Assembly: GCA_964437515.1 (NCBI GenBank)
Contig: CAYTHB010000002.1
Location: 1-64,000, forward strand
Reading direction: 5' to 3'
Length of the DNA: 64,000 nucleotides
From: Sterolibacterium sp964437515
Lineage (GTDB): Bacteria > Pseudomonadota > Gammaproteobacteria > Burkholderiales > Rhodocyclaceae
Made by a program: the position numbers and the translations under genes. This document shows, piece by piece, positions 1 through 8,460 of the stretch. Position 1 is the stretch's first letter, and every line of letters begins with the position of its first letter. The notes below the pieces were generated by a model. That model saw only the letters and a list, made by a program, of their open reading frames with translations. It made no database searches and had not been told where the DNA came from.

Positions 1-53
1 GGGTAACGATTATTTCATCCTCTGCGGGTGGAGATGGTCACCATGATCGTTAG
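1..53 (+). repeat. Interspersed repeat, copy 1 (right end only, cut by window edge)
   Basis: This is the terminal module of a repeat family with four more copies in the window. Positions 4-52 are the fixed 49-bp module, which starts TAACGATTAT and ends ATGATCGTTA. Those ends can pair over 10 positions with one G-T. The rest of the element lies left of the window. The outermost TTA (50-52) is read on the minus strand as the TAA stop of pilC. Confidence 0.85.
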
Positions 54-1273
54 CTGGCAACGGCACCAATCTTGAAGATGGGCAGGTACATGGCGACGAC
101 CATGCCGCCGATCAAAGAGCCGAGCACGACCATGATCATGGGTTCCATGAGGCTGGAGAGTGCATCGACCGCATCATCGACTTCGGCTTCATAGAAGTCA
201 GCTACTTTTGCCAGCATGGAATCGAGTTGCCCGGCTTCTTCACCGATAGAAACCATTTGCAGCACCATATTGGGAAACAGATTGGTATTTTGCATGGCAA
301 CTGTCAGATTCTGACCGGTGCTGACTTCGGACTGTATTTGAATGGTTGCCGTGAGATAAACATAGTTACCCGAGGCACCAGCAACGGAATCCAGGGCTTC
401 GACGAGTGGTACGCCCGCGGCAAACATGGTCGAGAGGGTGCGTGTCCAGCGTGCGATGGTGGCCTTTCGGATCAAATCGCCAAATACAGGGAGTCGCAGT
501 AGCAGGCGATCCATGGCAATTTGCATGGGTCTGGAACGTTTCCATGCTTCGAAAAATCCATAGAAGCCACCACCGATAATGCCGAAGATCAAGTACCAAT
601 ATTCCACGAAGGCATCTGAAATACTGATGAGTATCAAGGTCGGCATGGGCAGGTCAGCACCGAAACTGGTGAAGATTGCCTTGAACTGCGGAATCACGAA
701 GATCATGATGACCGCAACAATGATGAAAGCAACGACAATGATCGAGATCGGATAAAACAAAGCCGATTTGATCTTGGATTTGATGGCCTGAATCTTTTCC
801 TTGTAGGTCGCCAGTCGGTCGAGCAGGGCATCCAGTATCCCGGCCTGTTCGCCTGCGCCAATCAGATTGCAGAACAGGGCATCGAAATAAAGTGGGTATT
901 TTCGGAAAGCGGCATTCAGGCTGGAACCCGTTTCAACATCCGTTCGGATGTCGCCCAGCAACTTTCCTACAGCTGCATTGCTTGCACCTTTACCGACGAT
1001 ATCAAAGGCCTGAAGTAATGGCACGCCCGCTTTCATCATGGTGGCCAGTTGGCGTGTGAACAGCGTGATATCCTTTTCAGTGACCTTGCCTAGCTTGGAG
1101 AGCTTTTGCTGCTTGATCTTGGTGACCATGATGCCCTGCCGACGCAGGGTGGTTCGCACAAAAGCCTCGCCACCGGCGCGAATTTCTCCACGCACGATTT
1201 TCTGGGTCTTGTCGCGACCTTCCCAGATAAAGCTGTATTCCTTGATGGAATCCCCTTTTTTTTCGCCCGCCAT
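50..1273 (-). CDS. pilC: Type IV pilus inner-membrane platform protein PilC (GspF family)
   Basis: PilC is the polytopic inner-membrane platform of the type IV pilus, on which the PilB/PilT ATPases act during pilus extension and retraction. The 407-residue product has the family architecture. An N-terminal cytoplasmic segment is followed by a first T2SSF domain (about 70-190), two membrane spans near 172-195 and 222-245, a second T2SSF domain (about 272-395) and a final hydrophobic span ending in a short tail. Both T2SSF halves keep the recurring G-V-P-L motif (AGVPLLQAF and AGVPLVEAL) and the family's G-E-x-A-G motif. Length is normal for PilC. The stop codon lies inside the interspersed repeat at 1-53, so the last few residues may have been altered by that element. 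The gene follows a small minus-strand gene by 42 bp. pilB and pilD are not in the window. Confidence 0.93.
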   Translation of the reverse strand: MAGEKKGDSIKEYSFIWEGRDKTQKIVRGEIRAGGEAFVRTTLRRQGIMVTKIKQQKLSKLGKVTEKDITLFTRQLATMMKAGVPLLQAFDIVGKGASNAAVGKLLGDIRTDVETGSSLNAAFRKYPLYFDALFCNLIGAGEQAGILDALLDRLATYKEKIQAIKSKIKSALFYPISIIVVAFIIVAVIMIFVIPQFKAIFTSFGADLPMPTLILISISDAFVEYWYLIFGIIGGGFYGFFEAWKRSRPMQIAMDRLLLRLPVFGDLIRKATIARWTRTLSTMFAAGVPLVEALDSVAGASGNYVYLTATIQIQSEVSTGQNLTVAMQNTNLFPNMVLQMVSIGEEAGQLDSMLAKVADFYEAEVDDAVDALSSLMEPMIMVVLGSLIGGMVVAMYLPIFKIGAVAS

Positions 1274-1315
1274 CGGTCGTCCTCTCCGTTCTCTCCGGTT
1301 TTTGTGATGCCCCGA

Positions 1316-1570
1316 TTATGGATTTGTCCGGCGACGGGCAAAAATGAGCTTTGCGGCGCTGACAAAAGCCTGTGTCTCTTCGTGACTGATCTGGGGGAAA
1401 TTCTCGCGCATGACGCGGAAAGCAAGCAACTCCAGTGTTTGCCCATTCCAGCTATTGGCAGGATCAAAGAAGGGCTCTATCAGTAAGGATGCCTGGTCAA
1501 AAAACTCACGCAGACGAAGGTCTGTACGCCGTTCGGTCATCGGAGGGGAAAACTCGGTCATCACTGTCAT
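1316..1570 (-). CDS. Small conserved-looking protein upstream of pilC
   Basis: This encodes an 84-residue soluble protein with no signal peptide and no domain I recognise. It is rich in Phe, Arg and Glu and probably mostly helical. It reads in the same direction as pilC with a 42-bp gap, so the two probably share a transcript and it may be an accessory protein of the pilus locus; that role is inferred from position only. The start is uncertain: ATGs at codons 1, 4 and 11 are all possible and none has a strong ribosome-binding site. The 170 bp upstream are AT-rich and probably hold divergent promoters for this gene and the lipase-like gene. Confidence 0.55.
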   Translation of the reverse strand: MTVMTEFSPPMTERRTDLRLREFFDQASLLIEPFFDPANSWNGQTLELLAFRVMRENFPQISHEETQAFVSAAKLIFARRRTNP

Positions 1571-1744
1571 GAAGCGTCATCCGTATGTTGCGTTCGAGTC
1601 ATTTGCTTCGTGCGTTTTTTACGGGAACTTATTCTATTCGCGTAATGTTAGCATGGGCAGGCAATAATAATTGTGTAAAAAATTGCGTAAAACCTGCTGT
1701 CACCGGCAAAATTCTCATTGTTTTCTCGTTTTTTTTGGGGTCTT

Positions 1745-2674
1745 ATGCTGGCTGATCTGCTACGCCTGCTTTTGTTTTTTGAGATTTTTGCCTATGTGTT
1801 CGGCACATTCATGCTGACACGATGGTTACACGTCTCTGTGATGGGAGCAATGACGCTATTGTTGTGTTTTTCCATCACCTTACGCATTGGCGGGGTCGGT
1901 GTGGTGTATCTATTTGGCTATTTTCATCGAACACTGGATCAGCAGCCGCTTGTATGGGATATGCCTGCCTTGCTGAAAACCCTGTTGCGTGAAAGCTGCA
2001 TCATTGGGCTTCTTGAATGGACAGGTGCATTTCCTTCACTTTTTATGAGAAAAGATGCGCGAAAGATTGTTGCTGCGCATAAAGAAACGAACAAACTCAC
2101 CCCCTTTTTGCTGGTGCATGGTTATGCGGGGAATCGTGGTGTCTGGTGGTGGCTCAAGCCGCGTCTGGAATCACGGGGATATCCTGTCGCCACAGTGACG
2201 CTGGAGCCTTTGCAGGGGGACATTGACGGCTATACCGAGCAGATCGCGCGGCGTGTTGAATGGCTCAGAACTGAGTTGAAAGCGGACAGAATCATTCTGG
2301 TGGGACATGGCATGGGCGGTTTGGCTTGCCTTGCGTATCTGCGGCGTTATGGTGAGGATCATGTTGAGCGATTGATTACGATGGGAACTGCTCATGCGGG
2401 AACGACGCTGCTACATCTGTATCCTGGATGGGGACGTAATTTGAGACAAATGAGTGTGAATAGTGCTTGGCTTAATGATTTGAAGGATTTTTTCGAAGAG
2501 ATGCCACTGGTCATTCCGTATGTGATTTTGCATGGACTGCATGACCTTCTGATGAACCCCGTCGAAACCGTAACGATGAAGGGCGCGGATTATCGTGCGA
2601 TCACGGGTCTGGGTCATTGGGAAATGCTGGCATCCCCGCGCGTTTTGGAATCCATGCTGATGGTTCGTGAATAG
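1745..2674 (+). CDS. Membrane-anchored alpha/beta-hydrolase (lipase-like), nucleophile serine replaced
   Basis: The 309-residue protein begins with about 60 strongly hydrophobic residues (two probable membrane spans). An alpha/beta-hydrolase domain of the triacylglycerol-lipase type follows, with the oxyanion-hole motif HGYAGNRG near residue 125, a possible acid in GLHDLL and a possible catalytic His in GLGHWEML near the C-terminus. The nucleophile elbow, normally G-H-S-M-G-G, reads G-H-G-M-G-G, with codon GGC at residue 189. The catalytic Ser therefore appears to be missing and the protein may be a pseudoenzyme. ATG 1745 is preferred over an upstream TTG at 1718 because GGGG sits about 5 bases before it. 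The gene lies 45 bp upstream of an SDR gene. Substrate and role are unknown. Confidence 0.75.
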   Translation: MLADLLRLLLFFEIFAYVFGTFMLTRWLHVSVMGAMTLLLCFSITLRIGGVGVVYLFGYFHRTLDQQPLVWDMPALLKTLLRESCIIGLLEWTGAFPSLFMRKDARKIVAAHKETNKLTPFLLVHGYAGNRGVWWWLKPRLESRGYPVATVTLEPLQGDIDGYTEQIARRVEWLRTELKADRIILVGHGMGGLACLAYLRRYGEDHVERLITMGTAHAGTTLLHLYPGWGRNLRQMSVNSAWLNDLKDFFEEMPLVIPYVILHGLHDLLMNPVETVTMKGADYRAITGLGHWEMLASPRVLESMLMVRE

Positions 2675-2719
2675 GCTCGTAGATAATGTCTTTTGACTTG
2701 ACTGTATTGGAAAATCAAG

Positions 2720-3499
2720 ATGGACATTCGACAATTGTTTGATCTGAAGGACAAGGTTGCCGTCGTGACGGGTGCATCGCGCGGGTTGGGATTGCAGATG
2801 GCTGAAGCACTGGGGAGTATGGGTGCGCGTTTGGTCATTACGGCACGCAAGGCCGATGAGCTTGAACAGGCCGCTTTGCATCTGCGCAAGCAAGGCTGTA
2901 CCGTGCTGGCCGTACCCGGCAATCTGTCCGACCCGGAGGCCGTCAAGGCTTTGGTGGATACCGTGTTGGCACAGCATGATGCCATCGATATCTTGGTCAA
3001 TAACGCCGGTGCCAGTTGGGGCGCACCGGCGGAGGACTATCCGGATGCGGCTTGGCGCAAGGTAATGGGACTCAATATTGATGCGCCGTTTTTTCTGGCT
3101 CGGGAAGTGGGCGTGCGTTCGATGATTCCTCGTCGGTGTGGCAAGATCATCAATATCGCCTCGATTGCTGGTTTGGGCGGCAATCCGCCGGAAATCCAGA
3201 CCATCGCTTATAACACCAGCAAAGGTGCCATGGTGAATTTTACCCGCGCACTGGCGGCTGAGTGGGGGCGGTATCACATCAATGTCAATGCGATTTGTCC
3301 GGGTTTCTTTCGATCGAAAATGTCGAATGGTTTGCTGGATAGCATGGAGTCACAAGTGATTGCCAGCACCCCTTTGCAACGCATCGGTGACGATCATGAT
3401 TTGCAGGGCGCGGTTGTGTTTCTGGCGTCTGAGGCTTCGCGCCATATCACGGGGCAATGTCTTGTTGTGGATGGCGGCATGAGCGCCGTGGTGGGGTGA
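2720..3499 (+). CDS. Short-chain dehydrogenase/reductase (SDR)
   Basis: This is a 259-residue classical SDR. It has the Rossmann NAD(P)-binding motif TGASRGLG near residue 17, NNAG in the central strand, and a catalytic Ser in NIASIAG with Tyr-x-x-x-Lys in YNTSKGA. The C-terminal GQCLVVDGG is the typical SDR end. It resembles the 3-oxoacyl-[ACP] reductase/gluconate 5-dehydrogenase branch, but the substrate cannot be fixed from sequence. It sits directly before an MDR-family oxidoreductase (stop and start codons adjacent), so the two probably form an operon handling a ketone or enone intermediate; that pathway idea is inference. Confidence 0.88.
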   Translation: MDIRQLFDLKDKVAVVTGASRGLGLQMAEALGSMGARLVITARKADELEQAALHLRKQGCTVLAVPGNLSDPEAVKALVDTVLAQHDAIDILVNNAGASWGAPAEDYPDAAWRKVMGLNIDAPFFLAREVGVRSMIPRRCGKIINIASIAGLGGNPPEIQTIAYNTSKGAMVNFTRALAAEWGRYHINVNAICPGFFRSKMSNGLLDSMESQVIASTPLQRIGDDHDLQGAVVFLASEASRHITGQCLVVDGGMSAVVG

Positions 3500-3502
3500 G
3501 TG

Positions 3503-4507
3503 ATGCGTCGTGAAATCAATCGTCAGATCGTGCTGGTGAGTCGCCCTCCCCAGCAAGGATGGGTGACGGAAGATCAGTTTCGTCTGATTGAAACGCCGAT
3601 ACGGGAGCCCGAAGCGGGCGAATTACTGATACGCAATCACTGGCTTTCGCTGGACCCTTATATGCGTGGGCGCATGAATTCGGCACGTTCTTATGCGCCG
3701 CCTCAAGCACTGAATGAAGTCATGCTGGGGAGCACTGCGGGCGAGGTCGTTGCCTCACGACACCCTGAATTTTCTGTAGGTGACCATGTCGTGGGACGTT
3801 TGGGTTGGCAGGAATATGCACTCAGCAAGGGGGACGGGTTGGTTCGGGTGGATGCGACACGCGCTCCGCTTCAGACCTATTTGAGCGTATTGGGGATGCC
3901 GGGTGTGACGGCATGGATCGGTTTGTTTGATATCTGCCAGCCTCGTGCGGATGAGACGGTGGTGGTCACTGCGGCGGCGGGTGCTGTGGGCAGTGTGGTG
4001 GGGCAACTCGCCAAATTACACGGCTGTCATGTCGTAGGCATCGCGGGAGGCGCGGCGAAATGCCGCTATGTCATCGACGAACTGGGGTTTGATGACTGCA
4101 TCGATTACAAGGCGGGTGAGTTTTGGCCTGCCCTCAAGGCCGCCACACCGCATCGGATTGATTGTCTGTTTGAGAATGTGGGGGGTGAGATTTTCGATAC
4201 CCTGCTAGGGCGCATGAATGAACATGCTCGTATTGCCCTTTGCGGCATGATTGCGCAGTACAACAGTGCGCCTTACCCTGTACGAAATCTCAGTTCTTTG
4301 CTGGTCAATCGCGTCCGCTTGCAAGGCTTTATTGTGACTGAACTCATGGATCGCTGGCCTGTGGCATTGGCGGCACTGGATCAATACTGGTCAGCCGGAC
4401 AACTCCACTATCGTGAAAGTATCGTGGAGGGCATCGAACAAGCCCCTCGTGCGCTGATTGGTTTGTTGCGTGGCGAGAATTTCGGCAAGCAACTGGTCAG
4501 GTTGTGA
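3503..4507 (+). CDS. NADP-dependent oxidoreductase (MDR family, CurA/LTB4DH-like)
   Basis: This 334-residue zinc-independent medium-chain dehydrogenase/reductase reduces C=C bonds of enals or enones with NADPH in characterised relatives. Family marks are the N-terminal R-N-H-W-L-S-L-D-P-Y-M-R-G segment (residues about 48-60), the nucleotide-binding AAAGAVGSVVGQLAK (about 155-170) and the downstream F-E-N-V-G-G motif. Zinc-binding cysteines are absent, as expected. The start is ATG 3503; an in-frame GTG lies immediately before it at 3500. The gene begins right after the SDR stop and is probably co-transcribed. Confidence 0.88.
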   Translation: MRREINRQIVLVSRPPQQGWVTEDQFRLIETPIREPEAGELLIRNHWLSLDPYMRGRMNSARSYAPPQALNEVMLGSTAGEVVASRHPEFSVGDHVVGRLGWQEYALSKGDGLVRVDATRAPLQTYLSVLGMPGVTAWIGLFDICQPRADETVVVTAAAGAVGSVVGQLAKLHGCHVVGIAGGAAKCRYVIDELGFDDCIDYKAGEFWPALKAATPHRIDCLFENVGGEIFDTLLGRMNEHARIALCGMIAQYNSAPYPVRNLSSLLVNRVRLQGFIVTELMDRWPVALAALDQYWSAGQLHYRESIVEGIEQAPRALIGLLRGENFGKQLVRL

Positions 4508-4534
4508 GCTTGATGCGGCGGGCAATTCTATGAC

Positions 4535-5344
4535 TTACCAGAGCTTCCACCAAGGTTCTTTTTGCTCGAAGCCGCGTGCGTAATATTCACTTTTTGGGAA
4601 ATTACGACGCATGACGCGTTCAGTATCGTCACGCAGTTCGTTCATTCCCAAAGCGTCATAGGAACGGATGATGATGAACAGGGCTTCTTCGGTCGCTGGT
4701 GTGCCGTTATAGGCTTTCACGACATCCTGTGCCCGATTGAGTGCGGCAATATACGCGCCGCGCCGGAGGTAGTAACGTGCCACATGGACGTCGTGCTCGG
4801 CCAGCGAATTCACGAGGTATTTCATGCGCGCCGTGGCATCGGGGGTATAACGGCTTCTAGGAAATTTGGTGATTAGTTCCTTGAAAGCATCAAAAGATTC
4901 ACGCGCTGCTTTCGGGTCGCGTTCGGTCATGTCTTGCTGGCTCACATACCCAAAGAGCCCGAGATCTTCGTTGAAGTTGATGATGCCCTTGAGGTAGTAG
5001 GCGTAATCGACATTGGGGTGGTTTGGGTGCAGACGAATAAAACGGTCACATGCTGCTAGAGCAGAGGCGGGTTCGGATTGCTTGTAGTTGGCGTAGGCGA
5101 TCTCCAACTGTGCCTGCTGGGCATAGCGACCATAGGGGTAGCGTGATTCGAGCTTTTCGAAGAGTTTGACGGCTTTTTCCCATGAGCCATCGTTGATGGC
5201 CTCTCGCGCCTCGTCATAAAGCTTCTGTGCAGACCACCCTGAAGTCTCGTCAGACTGGTCAGGTGTTGAGCTACAGCCCGTGAGTAGGGAGAGGGGTGCG
5301 AAGGAAATCGCAAAAATGACAGCTAGAGCCGCTAAACTACGCAT
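4535..5344 (-). CDS. bamD: Outer-membrane assembly lipoprotein BamD
   Basis: BamD (ComL/YfiO) is the essential lipoprotein partner of BamA in the outer-membrane beta-barrel assembly machine. The 269-residue precursor has a signal peptide ending in a lipobox (L-L-T-G-C, Cys about residue 24). It continues with five TPR-like helical repeats, for example the stretch starting A-Q-K-L-Y-D-E-A and a later R-Y-P-Y-G-R-Y-A. The tail E-Q-K-E-P-W-W-K-L-W is typical of betaproteobacterial BamD. The gene is divergent from rluD, and the start codons of bamD and of a possible longer rluD overlap at 5342-5345. Confidence 0.93.
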   Translation of the reverse strand: MRSLAALAVIFAISFAPLSLLTGCSSTPDQSDETSGWSAQKLYDEAREAINDGSWEKAVKLFEKLESRYPYGRYAQQAQLEIAYANYKQSEPASALAACDRFIRLHPNHPNVDYAYYLKGIINFNEDLGLFGYVSQQDMTERDPKAARESFDAFKELITKFPRSRYTPDATARMKYLVNSLAEHDVHVARYYLRRGAYIAALNRAQDVVKAYNGTPATEEALFIIIRSYDALGMNELRDDTERVMRRNFPKSEYYARGFEQKEPWWKLW

Positions 5345-5402
5345 GGTGAAAGTTCCGCAAACGAATCCTGCTGATTATAACGCAAGCCCATCGGATGACC
5401 CG

Positions 5403-6371
5403 ATGGAGGATGCTTTTGTCGACCCTCTCGTCGATCGTCTGCAATATTTTGTGATTCCAGAAGATTGCGCCGGGTTGCGTCTGGATCAGGCACTGGCGCG
5501 ACTGCTACCACAATATTCACGCAATCGTCTGCAAACATGGCTGAGGGATGGATACATCCGGTTGGATGAGGTTGTCCAAGCAGATGCCAAACGCAAGGTT
5601 TGGGGGGGAGAAAAAATCGCGCTGCAAGCCATGCCGGATCCCCGCGAGACGGCCGCTTTGCCTGAGAATATTCCCCTCAATATCGTGTTCGAGGATGAGG
5701 CTATTCTTGTGATCGATAAACCAGCGGGGCTGGTCGTGCATCCTGGAAGTGGCAACTGGCAAGGTACTTTGCTGAATGCCTTGTTGCATCATGATGCGCG
5801 TTTGGCGCAGTTGCCGCGTGGTGGCATCGTGCATCGACTCGACAAGGATACGACGGGTCTGATGGTGGTGGCTAAAACGCTGGAAGCCCAGACGGATCTC
5901 GTTCGCCAGTTACAGGCACGAAGCGTGAAGCGACATTATCTGGCGCTGGTCTTGGGGACAGTAAAAGGCAAGGGCATCGTCGATGCTCCCTTGGGACGTC
6001 ATCCCACCCAGCGTACCCGAATGGCTATCGTTCCTGTGGAGCGACAAGGCAAGGAAGCGCGGACGCATTATGAAGTGCGTGAATCGCTGTTTGGCGCGAC
6101 CTTGATTGAATGTCGTCTGGAAACAGGGCGCACCCATCAGATACGCGTCCACATGACATCGCTGGGACATCCTCTGGTCGGCGACCCTGTCTATGGTCGG
6201 CAACGCAGCTCAGGCATTCCGCTGTATGACGCTTTTGAACGTCAGGCACTTCATGCATGGCGACTGGCTTTACAGCACCCGGTGCGGCAGATCGAACTGG
6301 CGTGGGAAACCGGTTTGCCCGAAGATATGGCCACCTTGCTGGAAGCCGCACGCGTATTGGGGCGGACATGA
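5403..6371 (+). CDS. rluD: 23S rRNA pseudouridine synthase RluD
   Basis: RluD converts U1911, U1915 and U1917 of 23S rRNA helix 69 to pseudouridine in E. coli. This 322-residue form has an N-terminal S4 RNA-binding domain, where the segment around G-L-R-L-D-Q-A-L-A-R begins, and a RluA-type catalytic domain. The catalytic Asp lies in HRLDKDTTGLMVV. I chose ATG 5403, which puts the S4 domain close to the N-terminus as in relatives and leaves 58 bp for divergent promoters with bamD. ATG 5343 in the same frame would add 20 residues and overlap the bamD start. The stop overlaps the pgeF start (ATGA at 6368-6371), indicating translational coupling. The rluD-pgeF pairing next to bamD is common in proteobacteria. 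Confidence 0.93.
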   Translation: MEDAFVDPLVDRLQYFVIPEDCAGLRLDQALARLLPQYSRNRLQTWLRDGYIRLDEVVQADAKRKVWGGEKIALQAMPDPRETAALPENIPLNIVFEDEAILVIDKPAGLVVHPGSGNWQGTLLNALLHHDARLAQLPRGGIVHRLDKDTTGLMVVAKTLEAQTDLVRQLQARSVKRHYLALVLGTVKGKGIVDAPLGRHPTQRTRMAIVPVERQGKEARTHYEVRESLFGATLIECRLETGRTHQIRVHMTSLGHPLVGDPVYGRQRSSGIPLYDAFERQALHAWRLALQHPVRQIELAWETGLPEDMATLLEAARVLGRT

Positions 6372-7141
6372 ATGTGAATGCAGGCATATTGATCCCCGAC
6401 TGGGGTGGCGTGACGCTACCTGGAGTCCGTGCATTGGTGACGACGCGGACTACATTGCAAGGCGTGAGTTCGTTGCCCTATGCGAGCTTCAATGTCGCAA
6501 CGCATGTGGGCGATGATCCTGTCGCCGTGAAGGAAAATCGTGCGCGATTGCGAACACTTCTGCCTGCGGAACCCTTGTGGCTGAATCAGGTTCATGGCAT
6601 CTCTGTCGTCGATGCAGCGATATCCTGCAATGAGGATGGCTGTGGCGTGGAGGCGGATGCCAGTTTTACACGTCAGCCGAATCAAGTGTGTGCCGTCATG
6701 ACGGCAGATTGTTTGCCCTTGCTGCTGGCGACTTCCGATGGCGCATGTGTTGCCGCAATACATGCCGGTTGGCGGGGTTTGCTGGCAGGCATTATCGAGG
6801 CAACACTTGATAAATTGGATGAGCCACCGGAACGGATACATGTCTGGTTGGGGCCTGCAATTGGCCCGTTGGCCTTTGAGGTGGGTGATGAAGTCAGAAC
6901 GCTTTTCATGCAGCAGGATGCTCATGCACAACTCGCTTTTCAGCCGCACGGACATGAATCGAACAAGTGGTTATGTGATTTGTACCTGCTGGCGCGACAA
7001 AGATTGATGCGACGAGGCATTGTTCATATCACGGGCGGTCATTTGTGTACCTATACAGATCGCCAACGCTTCTATTCCTATCGGCGTGATGGCATCACAG
7101 GACGCATGGTGAGCCTGATCTGGCGCGAAGTTTGTACCTGA
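6368..7141 (+). CDS. pgeF: Peptidoglycan editing factor PgeF (YfiH, multicopper-oxidase-like laccase domain)
   Basis: PgeF/YfiH proteins carry a Cu-oxidase_4 (DUF152) fold. In E. coli PgeF has been linked to removing L-Ser-containing muropeptide precursors; purine-nucleoside and laccase activities have been reported for relatives. The 257-residue product shows the conserved active-site segments: LNQVHG (His), T-A-D-C-L-P-L-L (Cys) and HAGWRGLLAG (His). The C-terminal F-Y-S-Y-R-R-D is also typical. The start at 6368 overlaps the rluD stop by 4 bp, which supports it over an upstream in-frame start inside rluD. Confidence 0.9.
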   Translation: MNVNAGILIPDWGGVTLPGVRALVTTRTTLQGVSSLPYASFNVATHVGDDPVAVKENRARLRTLLPAEPLWLNQVHGISVVDAAISCNEDGCGVEADASFTRQPNQVCAVMTADCLPLLLATSDGACVAAIHAGWRGLLAGIIEATLDKLDEPPERIHVWLGPAIGPLAFEVGDEVRTLFMQQDAHAQLAFQPHGHESNKWLCDLYLLARQRLMRRGIVHITGGHLCTYTDRQRFYSYRRDGITGRMVSLIWREVCT

Positions 7142-7185
7142 TTCTTCGCGTACCCTTATAATTTACGGTTTTGCCGGTAACGAAA

Positions 7186-8058
7186 ATGTCTGTTCTTGCC
7201 TGGATTCTTGCCACGACCTTCGCGGGCGGCTTGTTGTCGGTATTGGCCGCAGCATTATTGGCTTTTACGGCGAATCAGCGTTGGGTGAACTTGCTGGTCA
7301 GCTATGCCATTGGCGCGTTGCTGGGTGCGGCTTTCCTTGAAGTGCTGCCCCATGCCGTCATTGCCAGCGGCGATGCCAGTGCGACTTCTGCCATCGTCCT
7401 GGCGGGAATACTTGGTTTTTTCGTGCTGGAAAAGCTGGTCTTGTGGCGGCACTGTCACATGGAACACTGTGAGGGGCATGAACAGACGGCTTACACCGCA
7501 GCACATGCACATGACTCGGCTGCTCATCATGCACATTCTCATCATCACGGCCACCACTCCTCACCTTCGCATCAAGGGGGATACGACGGTGGACGTAGCG
7601 GTTTGCTCATCATGGTGGGCGATACATTTCATAATTTTGTCGATGGTGTGTTGATTGCAGCGGCTTTCATGGAAAGCATCCAGCTAGGCATCGTGACCTC
7701 TCTGGCCATCATCGCCCACGAAATTCCGCAGGAAGTCGGTGACTTCGTCATCCTGCTGCATTCAGGCTATGCGCGTGCAAAGGCTTTGCTGTTCAATGTA
7801 TTGTCGACTTTCGCAACGCTGGTGGGTGGGCTGTTGGCTTATTTTGCACTCTCCGCCTTACAAGGCGCTGTTCCCGTATTTTTGGCACTGGCCGCTGCCA
7901 GCATGATTTATGTGGCAGTGGCGGATCTCATCCCCGGCTTGCACAAACGAACCGAATTACGCGCGACCTTGTATCAGGTGCTCCTGATTGGTGCGGGTGT
8001 TTTGACTATCTGGTCAGCGCATCATGGGGTTGAACATTTTTTCGGCGTGGCGGGATGA
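7186..8058 (+). CDS. ZIP-family divalent metal transporter
   Basis: This is a 290-residue inner-membrane protein with about eight predicted spans of the ZIP (ZupT/GufA) family, which imports Zn(II) or other divalent cations. The core motifs are G-D-T-F-H-N-F-V-D-G (span IV) and H-E-I-P-Q-E-V-G-D-F (span V), whose His, Asn/Asp and Glu residues line the metal path. Between spans III and IV lies an unusually His-rich loop (about residues 85-125, with clusters such as H-S-H-H-H-G-H-H), likely a metal sensor or buffer. ATG 7186 is preceded by GGTAA; an in-frame TTG at 7171 is less likely. No Zur-type operator is obvious upstream. Confidence 0.88.
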   Translation: MSVLAWILATTFAGGLLSVLAAALLAFTANQRWVNLLVSYAIGALLGAAFLEVLPHAVIASGDASATSAIVLAGILGFFVLEKLVLWRHCHMEHCEGHEQTAYTAAHAHDSAAHHAHSHHHGHHSSPSHQGGYDGGRSGLLIMVGDTFHNFVDGVLIAAAFMESIQLGIVTSLAIIAHEIPQEVGDFVILLHSGYARAKALLFNVLSTFATLVGGLLAYFALSALQGAVPVFLALAAASMIYVAVADLIPGLHKRTELRATLYQVLLIGAGVLTIWSAHHGVEHFFGVAG

Positions 8059-8119
8059 GTTAAACGATACTCAAACAGCATTCAAACGATAGAAACAAGG
8101 AAAAATGATGCAAAAATGG

Positions 8120-8149
8120 TTGACGCACCAACGATTGAAATAATAGAAT
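8120..8149 (+). promoter_or_regulatory. Sigma-70-type promoter for the tRNA-Glu/tRNA-Asp unit
   Basis: TTGACG (8120-8125) and TAGAAT (8144-8149) are separated by 18 bp. They lie about 65 bp before the first tRNA, in an otherwise gene-free gap. This is inferred from consensus match only. Confidence 0.5.
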
Positions 8150-8220
8150 GTGCGTCTTTGCTGATGAGCGTAGAGGTTTTCTGCGATTGTTGGCAGCGGT
8201 GTTCAAGTATTAAGTGTTCA

Positions 8221-8296
8221 GACCCCATCGTCTAGAGGCCTAGGACAACACCCTTTCACGGTGTGAACCGGGGTTCGAATCCCCGTGGGGTCGCCA
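8221..8296 (+). tRNA. tRNA-Glu (anticodon TTC)
   Basis: The 76-nt cloverleaf has acceptor arms GACCCCA/TGGGGTC, anticodon loop CTTTCAC (TTC at 8255-8257), a T-arm with GGTTCGAATCC and an encoded 3' CCA. It closely resembles E. coli tRNA-Glu. Confidence 0.97.
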
Positions 8297-8336
8297 GGAT
8301 TCAAGGCACAGAAGTTCTGTGTCAGCAGGTTAGCGC

Positions 8337-8413
8337 GGAGTGGTAGTTCAGTTGGTTAGAATACCGGCCTGTCACGCCGGGGGTCGCGGGTTCGAGTCCC
8401 GTCCACTCCGCCA
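8337..8413 (+). tRNA. tRNA-Asp (anticodon GTC)
   Basis: The 77-nt cloverleaf has acceptor stem GGAGTGG/CCACTCC, anticodon GTC in C-T-G-T-C-A-C, T-loop GGTTCGAGTCC and an encoded CCA. It is 40 bp after tRNA-Glu and probably co-transcribed. The defence island begins just behind it, which makes it a candidate integration site, although no second copy of its 3' end was found at the far edge of the island. Confidence 0.97.
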
Positions 8414-8423
8414 AGTACAAAAC

Positions 8424-8460
8424 AAAAACGCCCCGAAATCTTTCGGGGCGTTTTTGTTTT
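8424..8460 (+). terminator. Rho-independent terminator after tRNA-Asp
   Basis: The inverted repeat AAACGCCCCGAAA / TTTCGGGGCGTTT is followed by a T-rich run (TTTTTGTTTT). The A-rich left flank would also let it work in reverse. It ends the tRNA transcript and separates it from the defence operon. Confidence 0.88.
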
